Part shown: positions 59,677-64,000 of the stretch, piece by piece
Numbering within the stretch: the first letter of the stretch is position 1
Layout of the letters: every line of letters begins with the position of its first letter
NCBI RefSeq assembly: GCF_020991275.1
Contig: NZ_JAJLQY010000004.1
Span: forward strand, 248,001-312,000
Length of the DNA: 64,000 nucleotides
DNA from: Actinocorallia sp. API 0066
Lineage (GTDB): Bacteria > Actinomycetota > Actinomycetes > Streptosporangiales > Streptosporangiaceae
Direction of reading: 5' to 3'
Notes under the pieces: generated by a model
Told to the model about the DNA's origin: nothing
Database searches by the model: none
What the model saw: only the letters and a program-made list of their open reading frames with translations
Position numbers and translations under genes: made by a program

Positions 59677-61230
59677 GTGCTGCCGGGGCGGGTCGACCTC
59701 ACCGACGACCAGCGCGACCGCAACGCCGCCGCGAACCGGCGGCTCGTGGCGGAGCTGCGCGGGCATCTGGCGCGGGCCGCGCTCGGCGGCCCCGAGCGCT
59801 CCCGCGCGCGCCACGTGGGGCGCGGCAAGCTGCTCCCGCGCGACAGGGTGGACCGGCTGCTCGACCCCGGCTCCCCCTTCCTCGAACTGTCGCCGCTCGC
59901 CGCGCACGGCCTCTACGGCGGGGAGGCGCCCGGCGCGGGCCTGATCGCCGGGATAGGCAGGGTGTCGGGGCGCGAGTGCGTGGTCATCGCCAACGACGCG
60001 ACGGTCAAGGGAGGCACCTACTTCCCCCTGACGGTGAAGAAGCACCTGCGCGCCCAGGAGGTGGCCCTCCACAACCGGCTCCCGTCGATCGCCCTCGTCG
60101 ACTCCGGAGGCGCCTTCCTCCCGATGCAGGACGAGGTGTTCCCCGACCGCGAGCACTTCGGGCGGATCTTCTACAACCAGGCGAACCTCTCCAAGCTGGG
60201 CGTGGCGCAGATCTCGGCCGTCATGGGGTCCTGCACGGCGGGCGGCGCCTACGTCCCGGCGATGAGCGACGAGACCGTCATCGTGCGCGACCAGGGCACG
60301 ATCTTCCTGGGCGGGCCGCCGCTGGTGAAGGCGGCGACGGGCGAGGTCGTCACGGCCGAGGAGCTGGGCGGCGGCGACCTGCACGCGCGCGTCTCCGGCG
60401 TCACCGACCACCTCGCCGACGACGACGAGGACGCGCTCCGGATCGTCCGCGAGATCGTCGCGACGCTCGGGCCCCGGCGGGCCGTCCCGTGGGAGACGGT
60501 CAAGGCCGCCGAGCCGCTCTACGATCCGGCCGAGCTGTACGGGATCGTGCCGCCCGATCCGCGCACCCCCTACGACGTGCGCTCGGTGATCGCCAGGATC
60601 GTGGACGGCAGCGCGTTCACCGAGTTCAAGAAGGAGTACGGCACGACCCTCGTCACCGGGTTCGCGCACCTGCACGGGCACCCGGTCGGGATCGTCGCCA
60701 ACAACGGCATCCTTTTCGCCGAGTCGGCGATGAAGGGCGCGCACTTCATCGAGCTGTGCGACAGGCGCTCGATCCCGCTGGTGTTCCTCCAGAACATCTC
60801 GGGGTTCATGGTCGGGCGCGACTACGAGGCGGGCGGCATCGCCAAGCACGGCGCGAAGATGGTCACCGCGGTCTCGTGCGCGCGGGTGCCGAAGTTCACG
60901 GTGATCATCGGCGGCTCGTACGGGGCCGGGAACTACGCGATGTGCGGACGTGCCTATTCGCCCCGGTTCCTGTGGATGTGGCCGAACGCGCGGATCTCCG
61001 TCATGGGCGGCGAGCAGGCGGCGTCCGTGCTGACGACCGTCGGAGACACCGACCCGGAGGCCGTGCGCGCGCAGTACGAGACCCAGGGCAGCCCCTACCA
61101 CTCGACGGCGAGGCTGTGGGACGACGGCGTCATCGACCCGGTGGACACCCGCCGCGTCCTCGGCCTCGCCCTGTCCGCGGCCGCCAACGCCCCCCTCGAC
61201 GACGTCGGCTACGGCGTCTTCCGGATGTGA
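59677..61230 (+). CDS. Methylcrotonyl-CoA carboxylase carboxyltransferase (beta) subunit
   Basis: A 517-residue acyl-CoA carboxylase beta chain. [95 protein letters not shown] and [16 protein letters not shown] match methylcrotonyl-CoA rather than propionyl-CoA subunits, notably the GAFLPxQxEVFPD segment. It transfers CO2 from biotin to 3-methylcrotonyl-CoA in leucine breakdown. GTG at 59677 has GGAGGAG 8 nt upstream; the TTG two codons earlier is too close. The biotin carboxylase gene follows 5 bp later. Confidence 0.93.
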   Translation: MLPGRVDLTDDQRDRNAAANRRLVAELRGHLARAALGGPERSRARHVGRGKLLPRDRVDRLLDPGSPFLELSPLAAHGLYGGEAPGAGLIAGIGRVSGRECVVIANDATVKGGTYFPLTVKKHLRAQEVALHNRLPSIALVDSGGAFLPMQDEVFPDREHFGRIFYNQANLSKLGVAQISAVMGSCTAGGAYVPAMSDETVIVRDQGTIFLGGPPLVKAATGEVVTAEELGGGDLHARVSGVTDHLADDDEDALRIVREIVATLGPRRAVPWETVKAAEPLYDPAELYGIVPPDPRTPYDVRSVIARIVDGSAFTEFKKEYGTTLVTGFAHLHGHPVGIVANNGILFAESAMKGAHFIELCDRRSIPLVFLQNISGFMVGRDYEAGGIAKHGAKMVTAVSCARVPKFTVIIGGSYGAGNYAMCGRAYSPRFLWMWPNARISVMGGEQAASVLTTVGDTDPEAVRAQYETQGSPYHSTARLWDDGVIDPVDTRRVLGLALSAAANAPLDDVGYGVFRM

Positions 61231-61235
61231 GGCCC

Positions 61236-63160
<1,925 letters not shown>

Positions 63161-63164
<4 letters not shown>

Positions 63165-64000
63165 ACCTGCCCGAGAGCGTCACCATCTACGAGGTCGGCC
63201 CGCGCGACGGCCTCCAGAACGAGAAGACGGCGGTGCCCGTCGCGGTGAAGGCCGAGTTCCTGGCCCGGCTCGCGGACGCGGGCCTGCGCGTCATCGAGAC
63301 GACGAGCTTCGTGCACCCGAAGTGGGTGCCGCAGCTCGCGGACGCGGGCGAACTCCTCGCCGTCATGGACCGGCGCGACGGGGTCAGCTACCCCGTCCTG
63401 GTGCCCAACGAGCGCGGCCTTGACCGGGCGCTGGAGGCGGGCGTCACGGACATCGCGGTGTTCGGCAGCGCCACCGAGACGTTCGCGCGCAAGAACCTCA
63501 ACCGCTCGATGGCCGAGCAGTACACGATGTTCGAACCGGTCGTCGCGCGCGCGCTGGACGCGGGCCTCAGGGTGCGGGGCTACCTGTCGATGTGCTTCGG
63601 CGACCCGTGGGAGGGGTCCGTCCCGATCCCGCAGGTGGTCGAGGCGGGGCGGCGGCTGCTGGACATGGGCTGCTACCAGCTCAGCCTGGGCGACACCATC
63701 GGCGTCGGCACCCCCGGACACGTCCAGGACCTCGTCGCCGCCTTCGGCGCGCCCGACCCGCTCGCCGTGCACTTCCACGACACCTACGGGCAGGCGCTCG
63801 CCAACACCCTCGCGGCCCTCCAGGTCGGCGTCACCACCGTGGACTCCTCGGCGGGCGGCCTGGGCGGCTGCCCCTACGCCGAGTCCGCCACCGGCAACCT
63901 CGCCACCGAGGACCTCGTGTGGATGCTCGACGGCCTCGGCGTCGCGCACGGCGTCTCGCTGGACGCGCTTGTGGAAACCAGCGTCTGGATGGCCGAAAGG
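63161..64000 (+). CDS. Hydroxymethylglutaryl-CoA lyase (cut by window end)
   Basis: 280 residues lie within the window, and the C-terminus is beyond it. YEVGPRDGLQNEKTAVPV (10-27) carries the metal Asp and catalytic Arg of the DRE-TIM barrel, IETTSFVHPKWVPQLADA follows, then VHFHDTYGQALAN (metal His pair) and the signature GGLGGCPYAESATGNLATED with catalytic Cys. It cleaves HMG-CoA to acetoacetate and acetyl-CoA, the last step of leucine breakdown. GTG at 63161 overlaps the previous stop by 4 bp. Confidence 0.96.

Overview
The window is high-GC actinobacterial DNA, with GTG and TTG starts, many 4-base ATGA/GTGA gene overlaps, IdeR-type iron boxes, F420- and mycothiol-linked enzymes, and DUF5999, DUF6082 and DUF5753 proteins. 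It most resembles Thermomonosporaceae (Actinomadura or a relative); that placement is inference from family content only. Most of the window is ordinary chromosomal metabolism. No tRNA, rRNA, CRISPR, transposase or integrase was found.

Layout. 1-3.2 kb: nitrate/nitrite assimilation (5' part of nirB and a nasA-like gene whose key cofactor residues are missing). 3.2-10 kb: small unrelated genes (NUDIX hydrolase, Cys-rich protein, mycothiol-type DinB protein, TetR, DUF5999, hydrolase, DUF6082, TPR). 10.2-13.3 kb: gcvP behind a tandem glycine riboswitch. 13.5-16 kb: a large membrane protein combining a kinase-like core and an LPG-synthase-type flippase domain. 16-18.7 kb: the conserved cell-division and central-metabolism signalling block garA-ftsR-bifunctional nuclease-merR. 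18.8-24.5 kb: GDP-mannose/phospholipid genes, PPK2 and a polysaccharide deacetylase. 24.5-33.9 kb: MFS pump with TetR, an orphan iron-box-controlled siderophore hydroxylase, SDR, 2OG oxygenase, ChaA antiporter, FAD monooxygenase and a secreted protein.

33.9-37.8 kb is the one clearly disturbed stretch. It holds an AT-richer HTH-TPR gene, a 56-bp copy of an internal piece of the neighbouring aldo/keto reductase gene, a 5'-truncated AfsR-like TPR remnant and a tandem array of short hairpin repeats. Related repeats occur at 4.05-4.19, 5.0 and 10.2 kb. Across copies the outer stem changes sequence yet stays paired, which makes this structured repeat family the most promising undescribed element here.

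38-53 kb: F420 enzyme, GNAT, icmF with a divergent MarR, DUF1232, fumarylacetoacetase, ssuED sulfonate pair, a large VWA surface protein, hppD with Lrp and IclR regulators, and a DUF5753 regulator. 53-64 kb: Usp, a ferritin-like di-iron oxidase divergent from a TetR with a strong palindromic operator, YchJ, a cupin, a glutaminase-STAS-cyclic-nucleotide-domain fusion, and a TetR-controlled leucine-degradation operon (methylcrotonyl-CoA carboxylase beta and alpha, then HMG-CoA lyase, which runs off the end).
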